Below, in pieces: positions 9,839 to 21,143 of a DNA stretch of 64,000 nucleotides. How positions within the stretch are numbered: position 1 is the stretch's first letter; the number at the start of each line of letters is the position of its first letter. A program made the position numbers and the translations under genes. The stretch comes from Anthonomus grandis grandis (taxonomy: Eukaryota > Arthropoda > Insecta > Coleoptera > Curculionidae): positions 10,945,644 to 11,009,643 of the forward strand of contig NC_065548.1 of NCBI RefSeq assembly GCF_022605725.1, written 5' to 3'. Under the pieces are notes generated by a model. It worked only from the letters and a program-made list of their open reading frames with translations, was not told where the DNA came from and did not search any database.

Positions 9839-10980
9839 ATAGACAGATTACTTTTGCAGATTTGAACTCTTCATAAGAACCATTTCCAATAGGCTAGCCA
9901 CGAAACCTGAGCTCCATCAATTAAATGAACAGGCAGGATTCGGTAAGAGCTATGGCACTAATGATCACCTCCATACAGTGAAAATTCTTATTGAAAAATG
10001 CATAGAGGACAATAAGTCTTTGGTACTCATTTTCGTTGACTACCAAAAAGCTTTTGATACACTGGAACAATATAGTTTGCTCCAAGCCCTTGCGGATTGT
10101 AGAATCGACCTTCGTTACCCCAACTTATCGAGCACATTTACAAGAAAGCGAATGTTGTCATTAGACTCCATGAAGATGCTCCTTAATTCACAATGGAACG
10201 AGATTTGCCCCAAGGTAATCTCATCTCTTTCACTGATCTTTTGAAGTATTTGCGTACCAAAATCAAAGACTTTGGTATTAATAATAATAGGGAGAAGCTA
10301 ATTCGTTTCGCCCATGACCTAATTAATTGAAGAAAAAAATCAATGCTAAAATCAAGCTAGTATCCAAAGGGGTTGGACTTAATATCCACATTAGCAAGAC
10401 CAAGTTCAATCACAAATCTAGTCATTAGTGAAAATTTTAAAGTAAACGACTTGAATATTGAGCAAGTATAATCCCTTAATTACTTGGGCCACGAAATTCG
10501 ATTGAGGAGAGACAATCAAATTTGTAAAATCGGTAGAATAGGTCTCACCTGGGCAGCTACAATTAGTATGTTCTACCTGTGCGAACTTATAAAGCCGACC
10601 CATTGACTCTAACAAAACAAACGATAAACAAAATACGAGTCACACAAAGAAGCATAGAAAGGTCCATGTTGGGTCTCTCTCTTAGAGATAGCGAATAAGG
10701 AGGTGAGGAAAGTCAAGTTACGGATGCCATGGGAGGAATATTGAATCTCAAATTAAACTCGGCAGGCCACGTGGCTAGAATAGACGATTCTTAATGGACG
10801 ATAAAAATAACCAAACGGAGACCTAGATGTAATCATGCAGTTCGCAGCAGAGGCAGGACCGCCCACTAAATAATCGGATGATCTGAACCGCGTTTACACG
10901 GACTAGATAGAAAGAGATGGAAATATTTACGGGAGGCTCATGTCCAGCAGTGGACTACTATATAGCTATTTGATGATAAA

Positions 10981-11230
10981 GATAATAATGCACCCCCAAT
11001 GTAGCTAGAATAGTTCTTGAGTATCTTTAGAAGCTCGATATTAGAGTTCTAGATTGACCAGCATGCAGTTCGGATTTAAATCCGATAAACATGATTAGGA
11101 ACTCTCTGCAGAGTGGTGAGATCTGGAAACGTCGACCCAGATAATCTTGAAGGCCTGCTACGGTTATTAAGTGCAGAATGGGAAAATTTGGACCAACATT
11201 ACTTATGGACTCTTCAACTCACTCACGATT
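10981..11230 (+). pseudogene. Tc1-like transposase, C-terminal part
   Basis: The sequence resumes DNNAPPM, then after a shift DWPACSSDLNPI, then ILKACYGY and FGPTLLMDSSTHS-like residues. These are the second catalytic Asp strand (D-N-A-P-x-H) and the D-W-P-A-x-S-P-D-L-N-P-I-E-H box of Tc1 transposases. It joins in order to 8895-9480 if 9485-10975 is removed, proving the nested insertion. Stops and shifts are frequent. Confidence 0.8.
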
Positions 11231-12197
11231 TATTTTAAATTCAAAAGTAGTTTTTATCTGATTATTTTTGATTTATATCTCGATTTATCAAGTTTATTAA
11301 ATAGAATCATTGTTTATGTTGAATTTTGAATTTTTACTTATAAAATTAATAAAAAATTATTTTAAACTACCTGAAAACATTAAAATCAATAAATATATAT
11401 TTTTTTAATTTAAATAATTATAATGATGCAATACTTTGTTGGTATAGTGTAATTATATTATGGTTATAATGTTTTAAAAATAAATACCTAGAGTAATAAA
11501 TAGACTTGATATCATACCTGAACACAAAAATAGGAATAAAGTGAAAAAAAATACAGATATATTAACTAAAAATATAAATAGATTTAAGCTAAGTTAAAAA
11601 TATTAAACCTGTACTAAATCAAAAAACTGTATTAACAAATACGTTGTTGTAATAAAAAGTATTCTAAAGATCAAATGCAACACAACAAACTCATAAGTAT
11701 AAATATAAGATTTAGTATTTTTTTAAATCATAAACACTCGGGCTACAAAATGTTTCGCCACCTTACATGGAAGAACGAGAGAAAAAAAATCTCCTCGTAA
11801 ATATTTTCCTATCATGGTGAGATCACAAATCATACATCTGCTACCTGTAGATTTATACCTGGTCTTCGGTTTATAAATCACGAGCCAGTATACAGCTTTA
11901 TATAAGGACCGATCATTAAAAAATGTACTTTTTTTGATAGCAAAATGTTATTCATTAAATATTTTGATTGTTGTGTTAGAATTGGTTTTTTAGAAAAATA
12001 GAGAAAAAGGAATTAAATGTGGTTTAATAAAAATAGTGAAAATAACCTTTAGAAATTTTTTTATATTTGTTAAATGTAACTAAAGCTTTTGGTCCATAAA
12101 CTGTTACAATTGACTTAAAAAAAATTAATAAACATTTTAGTTGAGGCTGTTCGCATTCAAATCAAAATATCAAATTCAATGAAAAAGATATATTTAT
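11231..12197. other. AT-rich sequence with a possible hammerhead 3' half
   Basis: No gene seen. On the minus strand at about 11738-11775 the order GGUGGC, GAA, ACAUUUUGU, A, GCCCGAG looks like the right half of a PLE-type hammerhead (stem II 3' strand, core GAA, short stem III, A17, stem I 3' strand). The CUGAUGA half is absent, so this is only a possible relic. Confidence 0.4.
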
Positions 12198-12236
12198 CTT
12201 TTCGCTTTAGGTATAGTCGCTATACCTAAATCAAAA
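12198..12236. repeat. Perfect 11-bp hairpin with 3-base loop
   Basis: TTTAGGTATAG (12206-12216) and CTATACCTAAA (12220-12230) are exact reverse complements around TCG, with flanking CTTTT and AAAAG extending the stem imperfectly. Function unknown. It could be part of a non-autonomous element's terminal structure. Confidence 0.75.
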
Positions 12237-13375
12237 GCAAAAATTCAGAAGTGGGAACTAATTGTTCGAGGCTTTAGTGCATCATCAAAATATTATGTGA
12301 TCAGAGAAGTAATCCTTCACTTTCACCATTCAGTCCATAAAAGCGTTATGATCTTTATTAGCAGTAAGTTATTGACAAGTGTTTCAAGAATTCAAGAAGG
12401 TGTTTTAATAGTCTCATTAGTGGAACAGCTTTCAATAGTCCAACACGATTATCAATTCGAAGAGAAAAAAAGAAGAAATTCTTTAAAATACAGATCCAAC
12501 AAATACTAAATTTTTTGGTATACTTAGTTTAAAAAAAAAGAGAAAAAGCATAAATTTTCAACTTTTAGATGCATAAATTATGCACACCATTTTAGACATA
12601 TAATGCTTTGAATAGGTCCCAGCATCTGTTTCTCGCTTTTTAATGTTTAAAGAACAAAACCTTTTCGTTTAATTTTTACATTTTTACATATCTTAAGAAA
12701 ATTCATTTTAAAATTAAATTTGACCATAATATCTCTTACTACAATATAAGAGCGTTTTTCAAATGATTAGACCCGGTAGGTCCATATTTAAACATCGATC
12801 TTTCTACGGGGCTCACTGAGATTAGGCATGGGCGTAATAATCGGCCCTCGCCCATCCCGTCATAGTTTCTCCGTACTAAATTGAATTATATTCGTTATAA
12901 AGGATCCTCTTACTGTACGTTATTATGGTGCAATACAGTAAAGTGAATGTGTAGGATTATAAATGTTGTTGATTTTATAGTAGTAGGGTTTTTCGTGCTC
13001 TCTCGTAGCTCTCGTAATTTATTACGAGTTTAGAAAAAAGTAGTTCAAAAAGAATTAGAACAAAGCAAGAATGAGATATTGTTATAAGATAAAAAGAGTA
13101 AAACGGATAAAAAACTATAGAAAGTAGATCAAAAAGGCTACCAATGACCAGGATAATAAGTCAGTAATAATTTGCTTAATAAACGATTTAGATATAATAG
13201 AAAATGCCTGTTTATGAAGCATTAGAAAAAGACTATCAGGCTATAGATTGTGAAGAGGAGATAAGTGTGCGGAAAAGAGTGGGAAGGGTTATATTGAATC
13301 TGATCTAATGAAATAAAATTGTAATTACATTCGATAGAAATAAGTGTAATTACCCTAGTAAGCAAGCAGTCCTAA
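12237..13375. other. No gene seen
   Basis: Mostly AT-rich. A GC-richer patch at about 12765-12885 (CCCGGTAGG, CGGCCCTCGCCCATCCCG) carries no recognisable frame or RNA motif. The frame at 12297-12509 has no recognised domain. Confidence 0.45.
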
Positions 13376-13379
13376 AACC

Positions 13380-13670
13380 ACTAGCAAATTCTCGACCTGG
13401 AGAAACTCTCCAGGCCTAAATTATTAAAATTTGTAGAAAAGCATGCTATTCATAAAAACCAATTTGTTTTAAGGGAGAGCTTAATTACTGAGAATACATT
13501 AGAGAAAACTATGGAAAAAATAATGAGATCCTTAGTTCAAGGATAGAAAGTTGTAGGAGTCTTTTGGGATCTAAGGAAGGCCTTGTACCACACCATTGTA
13601 TCACACCAGATGCTTCTGAATCGTTCGGAAAAAAAGTCAATAGGTGTCGCTAATGTCGGTCTACTAGGCT
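13380..13670 (+). pseudogene. Non-LTR reverse transcriptase fragment (fingers/palm)
   Basis: The plus-strand frame reads KNQFVLRESLITENTLEK, then VGVFWDLRKALYHTIVSHQMLL. This parallels the RT blocks N-Q-F-G-F-R-x-x-x-S-T and V-x-x-F-x-D-L-x-K-A-F-D-T-V-x-H-x-x-L-L. The catalytic Asp of block A survives in WDLRKA. The family looks CR1/Jockey-like, distinct from the RTE-like piece that follows. The copy is very short and stops near 13670. Confidence 0.6.
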
Positions 13671-13739
13671 TTTGTTAATTTTTTTTTGAAATATGAGATG
13701 AAAATTGAGAGTAAATAAATTATAAAGAGTAATGACTGT

Positions 13740-14400
13740 AGAGAGTGATGGGTGAAATGGGTGTTTCCAATCATCTGATATTTTTCATTAAAAGACTCCT
13801 AAGGTCAGAACAGGACCAATAGTGTCCAGAGCTTTTAAGATAAAGGCCGGTATCAGACAAAGATGCATACTCTTCTTTACAACATATATAGCAAATACAT
13901 GATAAAAAAATTAATTGACGATTGGGAAGGTAGAATATCAATTAGAGGATAAAAAATTAGTAATCTGAGGTATGTGGACGATACTTTAATTATTGCAGCA
14001 GACGAAGATACAACTAATAAACACAGATCAAAAAAGAGTTGAAGAGTGCCTTCGAATTATGGGTCTACAGACGAATCTTAAGAGTGTCATAGGTGGAACA
14101 CAAAACAAACGCCTCTGTTCTAAAAAAACTAAAAATCAAAAAAGATCTTCTAAACCAAATCAATAAAGCATATACCATTTACTTTGACATATACCACATA
14201 GACAGAAGAACAGATGAGATGGAAAACCTAGTGGTCGAGGGAAAAGTTGAAGAAAAAAAGGCTTAGAAGACAGCCTCTAATGCATTGGACCGACAGATTC
14301 AAAAAAGTGACGAAACACTTAATATACGAATTAGTACATCTAGCAGAAGATAGAAACAATATTATTCAAGCACATACCTAACATTCTCCAAAGGGTAAAA
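13740..14400 (+). pseudogene. RTE-like non-LTR RT fragment (palm to C-terminus)
   Basis: The frames give MGVSNHLIFFIKRLL, KAGIRQRCIL, then WEGRISIRG and NLRYVDDTLIIAADE, and finally MENLVVEGKVE and MHWTDRFKKVTKHL. These match the palm and the C-terminal R-x-R-G-R-P-x-x-R-W-T-D region of the insect endonuclease-RT family. The active-site box reads YVDD. Many stops and frameshifts are present. It directly follows the CR1-like RT piece, either as an independent insertion or as a chimera. Confidence 0.7.
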
Positions 14401-14563
14401 AGACTGAGAAGAAGAAGAAAAGAGGGTAATGATGACTCATCAATCATCTGAAAAATACCAAATACTTTAGAAAAGATATAATACATAGCCTAGACTTTTG
14501 TGACCTCGAGAAAGTGATGAGTAGTAAATATTTTGACTTGGCTACAGATAAACTGCAAAGATA

Positions 14564-14602
14564 TTGATTATTTAAATTTAATTATTTAAATTTAATAATC
14601 AA
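14564..14602. repeat. AT-rich palindrome
   Basis: TTGATTATT (14564-14572) and AATAATCAA (14594-14602) flank a core of TTAAATTTAATTATTTAAAT type. The same core occurs in the palindrome at 59086-59137. Confidence 0.6.
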
Positions 14603-15245
14603 CATCTATGAAGGTCTGGAAGAAATCTTTTCTTGTGCTTAAGAAACAATATGGCTTCAATTGCCTGGAATAAAAATACCCTTTATATGCTTTAACTGTC
14701 TCCAAAAACATAAATTGAACATTAACTGCTTGAGACGAAAGTTTTCTTATGACTTTTAATAGACAGTAGTAATAATTTGCTATTTTTTCCTTCAACTGTC
14801 TTTAAAAAATAACAAGGATTTAACGGCCTGGAAGAAATTGTTTCTTGTGCTTTAAATGCCTGAAAAAAATATATAAATTGTACTTTAACTTCTTAAACGG
14901 AGGCAGTTTTAATGACTTACTGGCAGTTAAAGTAAGTAATTATGTTATTATTAAACTGTCTTTAAGAAACAAAATGGCTTCAATTGCCTGGAATAAAAAT
15001 ACGTTTTATATGCTTCAACTGTCTGGACTAAATATTAATTCAACATCAACTGCTTAAGACAAGAGTTCTTTTATTATTTACAAGCAGTAGAACTATTTTT
15101 TCCTACAGTCTTCAAGAAATAACAAGGATTCAACCGCCTAGGAAAAATTTTTTTGTTGTGGCTTAATTGCCTAAAAAATACATACATTTTTCTTTAACCC
15201 TTTTAAATGGAGACAGCTTTGATGACTTACAGACAGTCGAACTTG
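14603..15245. repeat. Two-unit tandem repeat of about 320 bp with CAACTGCCTGGAA-like subrepeats
   Basis: AAGAAACAATATGGCTTCAA at 14641 recurs as AAGAAACAAAATGGCTTCAA at 14964, a period of 323 bases, and the partner block GCCTGGAAGAAATTGTTTCT at about 14825 recurs at about 15138. Each unit alternates motifs of the form CAACTGYCTGGAA, TGCCTGGAATAAA and AACTGCTTAAGACA. The same motif occurs elsewhere (32815-33020, 40330-40580, 54255-54314), so this is a local expansion of a dispersed family. Confidence 0.75.
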
Positions 15246-15389
15246 AATCTACTTATATATATAGTATGCTAATAAATACATAAAATTTACTTTATACACT
15301 ATGTACAACTAACTTTCTACTTAAATACCTACACTAATTAATTAAAACGCGTTTATATAAGTTCAAATTTAAATTAAATAACGCTTTTC

Positions 15390-15660
15390 CCCCATCCGAA
15401 GAAAACTTGTTCGATGCTCCTTAGCTCAATTTCTCTACTTCTCCCATCCAGACCCCGGTTTCCAGGCTCCAAACCTCTTCGTGCCCCCCGTCTAATCTAC
15501 ATGCAAATTGGCCAATGTTTGGTTACGCCAACCAACGTATATAACCGTCTTTACTGGATTTATTGTCGCCCGTCTGTTTATCAAAATCAATGGCCGTTCC
15601 GTCGGTTATTTAAACAATTATTAAGCTGGCATTTAATAGTGTTCATAAATTTATAATAAT
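15390..15660. promoter_or_regulatory. GC-rich island with octamer motif, candidate enhancer
   Basis: This block stands out in base composition and contains ATGCAAAT (POU octamer) at 15501-15508, GGCCAAT, and later ATTTATTG and AATCAATGG, which resemble Hox/Pbx-type sites. No convincing coding frame crosses it. Cis-regulatory function is a guess from motif content. Confidence 0.25.
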
Positions 15661-16499
15661 TGAAAAGTGTTGTTGAAGCTAGATGTCAGAGGCAAAAGTA
15701 GTAGAATAGAGTCTTAGAGGGGTTACCAATGTTTGTCAGCTATCCTATAATGAAATGGCATATGAAGGAGCTAATGATATGTTATCATTAACAGATGATG
15801 CATTTCTTTCTACATCTTTTATTGTTGTAGAAATTGTTTTCCTTTTTATCTATCATATTTAATAAGGTTTCTTGATATTGTTCCAAAAGTAGTCCATTCT
15901 CCCAGTGGAGTTGTAAGATGAGTCACACATAATAAAAGATGTTCTTCCCCACGGATTTAGAATTAAAGTCTGATGACGTTGTTGCTCTACTGGAAGCTAA
16001 AACTGAATGGCCAGGTTTAAGTAGCGAAACTTATCCAAAACATTCCAAAAATAGTTTTCTGCTTCATTTATGGATTTGACGATCATTTAATAACAATTCA
16101 GAATTTTTGTACAAGATTAAATTTTTTTCAAGGTATTGGTTTTCCAGGAATAAAATTAAATTCTTGTCTTAAGAAGTATGTTTTTTGTCCAAGTTATCTG
16201 ACGTCATTTTTACAAGCTTAAGAGTTATTTTTCTTTTAGATTTCTAAAGACTTAAGTTTTCACTTTGTTTCAAATATTAATTGTCTGTTATGAAATGAAA
16301 ATATTTTTTGTATTTTTTGAGCAATTGAAGTAATTTTGGTTTTCTTTTAGGCATTGGTCTCCAGGAATTAAAAAAAAATCATATTTTTCAAGCATTTAAA
16401 ACAATTTATTCTGGCTTCCCGCTCAGTATTTCGATTTTTTAAGCATTTGAATTCATCGGTAGATCTTCCACTGCTTTCATTACCATTTTTATTACTTGT
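15661..16499. other. No gene seen, short local duplication
   Basis: AT-rich. GGTATTGGTTTTCCAGGAAT near 16133 and GGCATTGGTCTCCAGGAATT near 16353 are similar and lie about 220 bases apart, a decayed local duplication. The second follows a pyrimidine-rich tract ending TTTTAG and could look like a splice acceptor, but no exon is supported. Confidence 0.4.
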
Positions 16500-16727
16500 T
16501 TCTCGCTAATATCATTACCATTAGAACATTGAAAGGCTAGAATTAGCATTGGCAGTTTGTTTGCTTGCAACATCTCTGATTATTTTGACAGGCACAAAAC
16601 AATACTACTGTTCCTGTTTAATCAAATATGAAATTTATTTTATTAAAATAAAATATGATAAGATACTATATAAAGAAGTCAATATTCAAAGTTAAATAAT
16701 GAATGCAGATAACGTATATTAGAGAAA
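16500..16727 (-). repeat. Dispersed repeat, copy 2 (inverted relative to 1-268)
   Basis: The reverse complement reproduces 1-268 in order, including the TAATATACGT end at 16718-16727, CTTTGAATATTGACTTCTTT, ACAAACTGCC and CTAGCCTTTCAATGTTCT. Similarity stops near 16728. Confidence 0.7.
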
Positions 16728-17416
16728 AAGGCCACAACATCGCAACGCCGCTCGATCGCATGATTCCACCGTCACAAGGAATCTTTACCAGTGACGTCGT
16801 CAGAAAATATTTACATGATAAATATTTATTATTAATAGATTATGCTTTAAATAATAAACAATATTACCGTTTGTGAACTCTTTATGCGTTTTTTAACGTT
16901 CTTCATTAGAGTAAATGTATTTATTTAATAAAAAGCATTTTGGAAATATTTGATATTTATAAATTTCTTAACAAGTTTTAATTTAGGTTTATTTCTATGA
17001 TGCCCTATTCTACGTTTATGATGACGGTTCTCCCTTGATATGATTTTATGGCATTTTTAGGCTTAGAGTAAGATACAATTATTTCAACAGAGAATTAACT
17101 CAAACAACGTTGTTGTTTACTAATTCGAGTCTTCAGATCAGTCAATATTCTAGGTGCTTACCAAAACTTCTAACAAAAGTGTGAATCCTACTTATCTTCA
17201 GAATATCTTGTGGCAAGGTTCTCAAGGAAAATGATTCCTAAAAGTTCGTCTAAAACTATACAGATTGTTATAGATTCTTAAAATTTGGTATAGGTAGAAG
17301 CTTTACCACAGTTAAAGATTAATTAGAGGAATTAATTAGTTGGAGGTAGCAGAGCCTTGGCACATCTCCATTTTTCAATCTAGTTTTTTCTTACCTTTTA
17401 CATATTGGAAATTGTA
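16728..17416. other. No gene seen
   Basis: A short GC-rich stretch at 16735-16800 includes the cAMP-response-like GTGACGTCGTC. The rest is AT-rich and without supported features. Confidence 0.45.
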
Positions 17417-18720
17417 TATAAATAAATAAATAAATTAGGCTTTTATTTTATACTCGGCGAAGGGCAGCGAATGCTGTTAACTTAACCGAGTAGACATAAA
17501 GTTACAATATTATTTCAACTACTTTTAAAAAAGCAAATAAAACATACAGAAAATATTTAACTAACTTCATATACAAAAAAACAAACAAAAATTTAGACTT
17601 AAAAAAAGGAAAAAACCTACCTAGCGCATGACCGACTTGACTTAACAATACAAATACTTAAAAAAATAAATTAAACATTTTACAATAATACCAATGTAAA
17701 TAAAATAAAAGTAGAAGAACTATCCAAAAACAAATAAATTGATGAAATAAAATTAAAATTGTTCCTAAGTTGAATACAGTCATTAAGTACTCTATTTTAT
17801 TATTGACTTTCAACCAATACTGTTTTTAATCTATTTTTGAAGCTTTGAAAAGACTTGTTAATACAGTCACTAATATTATATGTATTTATTAGCTTTGAGG
17901 CACAGAAAGAAAATGACCTTTGAAGAATTGCCGTGCTGTGACGGGGTATATCAAATTTTAAAACCGTGCGTGTTGTTCGGTTATGTCTAGAGATTCCGGT
18001 TTTAAGTTTATTACGTAAGTAGGCTGGATAATTGTTTTTTAAAATTTTGAACAAGAAACAACAATAATAAAGTTTTTCTCTATTTTGCATATTGAGCCAG
18101 TTTAATTCTTTTAGTTTACAAGTTACTTCTTAACCCATAAATAAAGCGAATGCAAGAATTTTGTATTTTTTGCAGTTTGTACCTACTGGAAACATCAAGA
18201 CATGGTCCATATACAAAATTAGAATAATTTACAATGCGATAAGACGAGAGATTTACAAAGTTGCTTCTTTAGAGTAACACTTTTAAGAGATCCTTACTTT
18301 TGTACAAGGTTCTCAGAGACATATATGCTCCTTGAACTACTTTAGATACCTGCGTTTTAAATCTTAAATTTGTGTCAAAAACTATAGCTAAGTTTTTATG
18401 TTCTTTTAAATTCGAAATGTTTTCACCATCTATCATGAGATCACAGTTCATGCGACACCATGATGCCAAGGGGCCAATATAGATGACAGCCGAATTTTTA
18501 GGATTTAATTTTAAACCCTTCTGTTTTTAATAATTATGCACTGCATCCAAGCACCGACCCAATGATCCCATGGATTAAAAAACATTATCCTTGGTAAACT
18601 GTATATAAATTTGTGTATCGTCACAGTACCTATTGAGCCATACGACAGTTTCTAATTTTATTTTTTAGGTCATTTATATAAAGAATAAAAAAGGCCTAAA
18701 AAATAAAATTGTATCTAAAA
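17417..18720 (-). pseudogene. CR1/L2-type non-LTR reverse transcriptase, 5'-truncated
   Basis: Minus-strand frames from about 18720 give PFLFFIYINDLKN, the active-site box YCDDTQIY (18617-18628, with Cys for Ala), LKLNPKNSAVIYIG, then the frame 18469-18269 (DLMIDGENISNL, VFDTNLRFKTQVSKV) and the C-terminal frame 18090-17800 (LRNKLKTGISRHNRTTR, FCASKLINTYN). The element ends in an ATTT-type microsatellite (plus-strand AATAAATAAATAAAT at about 17421), the usual 3' terminus of CR1/L2-like elements. The GVPQGS region and everything upstream are absent. The loss of frame and the Cys substitution make it non-functional. Confidence 0.8.
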
Positions 18721-18804
18721 AAAGCATTTATAGTAACATATTAATCATTTTTTTACTCTTCATGTGAGTAAAACTAAAGTCCTCATTGATTTGGTCTTAC
18801 ATAT

Positions 18805-19080
18805 GGGGGGGGGGGTTAAATTTTCGACCATCTCCCAGGTAGATAGAATCATCGTTTTATATATAGTCCGTCGCTAATTTGACCGAAATTTGAAGAAATC
18901 AAAAACGCCGACCGGAGATTCTTTGAATTCGAGAAAAAGGGTCTAAAAAAAAACGGGAAAAAATAAAGATGGGTTTTGTGTGGGTAAAAAAATAAAAGAT
19001 CTCCATGCCTGGGTACGGGTGATCTTTCGAGAGGCATCGGCCATATACCGAACGTCTTGTATGGCCCAGAAAAAAAAATA
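18805..19080. promoter_or_regulatory. G-run and GC-rich island
   Basis: An uninterrupted run of 11 G begins at 18805. A patch at 18895-19080 contains GCCTGGGTACGGGTGATC and an imperfect hairpin (GGCCATATA near 19038, TGTATGGCC near 19058). No coding match is evident on either strand. It may be conserved non-coding DNA. Confidence 0.2.
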
Positions 19081-20884
19081 ATGAAAGCCGCTCTTTTCGA
19101 CTCTACACCTGTCTTGATGATTGGTTTAAGAATGAATGCGTATACCTGTGTTAAAGATGTTGTATATCAGAAATATATACGTTTTTTATAATTGTTTCTC
19201 ACAGAAAGTACGCCCAAAATTTATTACCCACAGAAGCTGAAGCAATTATTAGTGCCATCAAATGCCTGATTTAGTTCAACTATTTTTTTTTTGTAGCTCA
19301 TTCAATACCTAAATGGTTTCTTTCTATAGACATTTAAGCTCATATATTGTCAAATATTTTTATGACTCAAGAGCATATAAACTGCTATATGCCACTAAAT
19401 AGGGACAGTTGATGCCATCACCGTCATTAAGATTTATATGCGTCTACACAAAAATGGCAAAAAAGACAATAATATTTTAACTGAAGAGTTTCGAAGGTAA
19501 ACTGGTATAATGTTGATCATATTGAACTTTTGATGGCCATTTTGGACAGTTTTATTAGCATATTATCTTTTAAGGCTTGCAGAAATAATTGCAGGTAAAT
19601 GGATAACGATTGTAAGTAGGTGAATTAATTTATTGATTATTTGCAAATAATATGTATTCTTTTGCTCCTCTCCAGAATTCCTTTAGGTATAGGTTAACAA
19701 AAATTTATTATATTTAAGGTAATTAGTTTTAATTAAGGTTGCATGTACTTGGAGTTTTGACAATTTTAAATTGACATTTCCGGGTGTAAATCTAAAATGG
19801 AAGTAACGCTATAGGCAAATTTTATTTTAAATGCTTACGTTGTTTGGTAAACCAAGCAGCCATTCTGCAATTTGTATTTAAAGGATTGAAAATACATTGT
19901 TATTTTCACTTTATGGCTCTTTAATACTCTCAATAGATACTAAGCTATATTTACTTGCAAAAAAGAAGGGGCAGTTTTCACATATTTTTCTTTTTTTTTT
20001 GTGTTCGGCCATTTTTTTTATATTACTGTTCACTTACCTACTTATCTAAAATCCATCATGAATTATTATTTCAGACAATAACCGATTTTTAAATTTAAAA
20101 CTAATTCACATTTTTTTAGAAGATTACGATTTCCATTACCTCTAATATTTATTTCTTGGATAGTTTTTTTACTAAAGAAGAGTTTTTTATGCTTGATTTC
20201 TTAAATGTTTTCTTTTCTTTTGGATTGCCTATCTTTTTTATTTTAAGAGTTTTTTATTAACCTGCATGAATTCAATAAGATTTCCCATGATAATATTTTA
20301 TAATTTTCTATCTTTCATATATCATATGGACCACTTATGTTAAACAAAAATTTTTTGTAATAAATTTTTTTTATTAACTTTTTTCATTTTTTTGAAATTT
20401 TTTTCATAATTTTTAATTATCATTTGTTTTTTTGAATTACAATTACGATAATTAGTTTTTAAACTAATATGCGAAAAAAAACGTTCAATGGTTATTTAGT
20501 ACAGAATTGCTCCCGCATTTGGTCGGTATAAGTAAATTTTAAGAAAAAGAAATATAAATTGGCAACAATTTATGATATAATAAATTAATTAATGGTTCAT
20601 ATTTAAGTTAATTACGATAATTTAGACTGATCTATATGCATAAAATTTTGTGTAAAAAATTGAAATGAGTATCAAAAAGTTGCTAATTTAACGTTATAAT
20701 ATTTAGCAAGGGGTACTACTACATCAACACTATTTTGCAAGTGCATTTATTTATTATTATTTTATTATAATTATTTAAGCAAGAATCAAAATAATTTTAA
20801 ATTATTATTTCTTCAATTATTGCAGTTTGCCAATATATTGTTTTATGAATGAATTATCCTTAATACTACTAAATTTACTCTTCT
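19081..20884. other. AT-rich sequence, no gene seen
   Basis: Long homopolymeric T and A runs and dense stops in all frames. No transposon domain, tandem repeat or RNA gene was recognised. Confidence 0.55.
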
Positions 20885-21143
20885 CAGTCAAGTAGTACAG
20901 TTTCTTGGCCTCCTAGGTCACCCGATTTAACGTCGCTCGATTTTTTCTTGTGGGGACATGTAAAGTCTTTAGTCTACGAAACTCCTGTAGAATCAGAGCT
21001 AGACTTAATTGGATGAATAACAGCAGCATTTGAAATCATTCAAAACGAGGATCAAATTTTTAGTGTAGTCCGCCGAAATCATGTGCGGCGTTTAAATCGG
21101 TGTATTGAGGTTGGAGGAAGGCATTTTGAACAATTGTTGTGAT
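20885..21143 (+). pseudogene. Mariner-like transposase, C-terminal fragment
   Basis: The frame WPPRSPDLTSLDFFLWGHVKSLVY continues ETPVESELDLI, VVRRNHVRRLNRCIEVGGRHFEQLL and ends in a stop. The S-P-D-L-x-x-L-D-F-F-L-W box carries the third catalytic Asp, and the tail with C-I-x-x-G-G-x-H-F-E is the usual end of this transposase family. Everything upstream of WPPR is missing. Only one internal stop is seen, so this is one of the better-preserved fragments in the window. Confidence 0.85.

Larger units (their letters stand above)
9485..10975 (+). mobile_element. RTE-like non-LTR retrotransposon, 5'-truncated
   Basis: The plus-strand frames contain the linker (KEISKAIRRDVMLYN), then EQAGF, SYGTNDHLHTVKILIEKC and IFVDYQKAFD. 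The catalytic box at about 10306 reads FAHD in place of FADD, and the tail contains YLGHEIRLRRDNQ, MERSMLGLSLR and RWKYLREAHVQQWT-like segments. This is the endonuclease-RT protein family common in insects (RTE/BovB-like). The 3' end is a run of GATGATAAAGATAATAAT, typical of RTE tails. It is inserted inside the Tc1 transposase at the codons for the M-D-D-N motif. A segment between the linker and EQAGF is missing, and a 170-180-bp insertion with a hammerhead motif lies at that point. Confidence 0.8.

Noticed and set aside
12255..12290. Minus-strand UUGAUGAUGC ... CUCGAACAAU read as a hammerhead
   Set aside because: C3 is missing, GAAA is replaced by GAAC, and no stem I or stem III can be formed; kept only as a note.
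16353..16376. TTTTAG followed by GCATTGGTCTCC as a splice acceptor and exon
   Set aside because: No open frame or donor supports an exon; the segment is one half of a local duplication.
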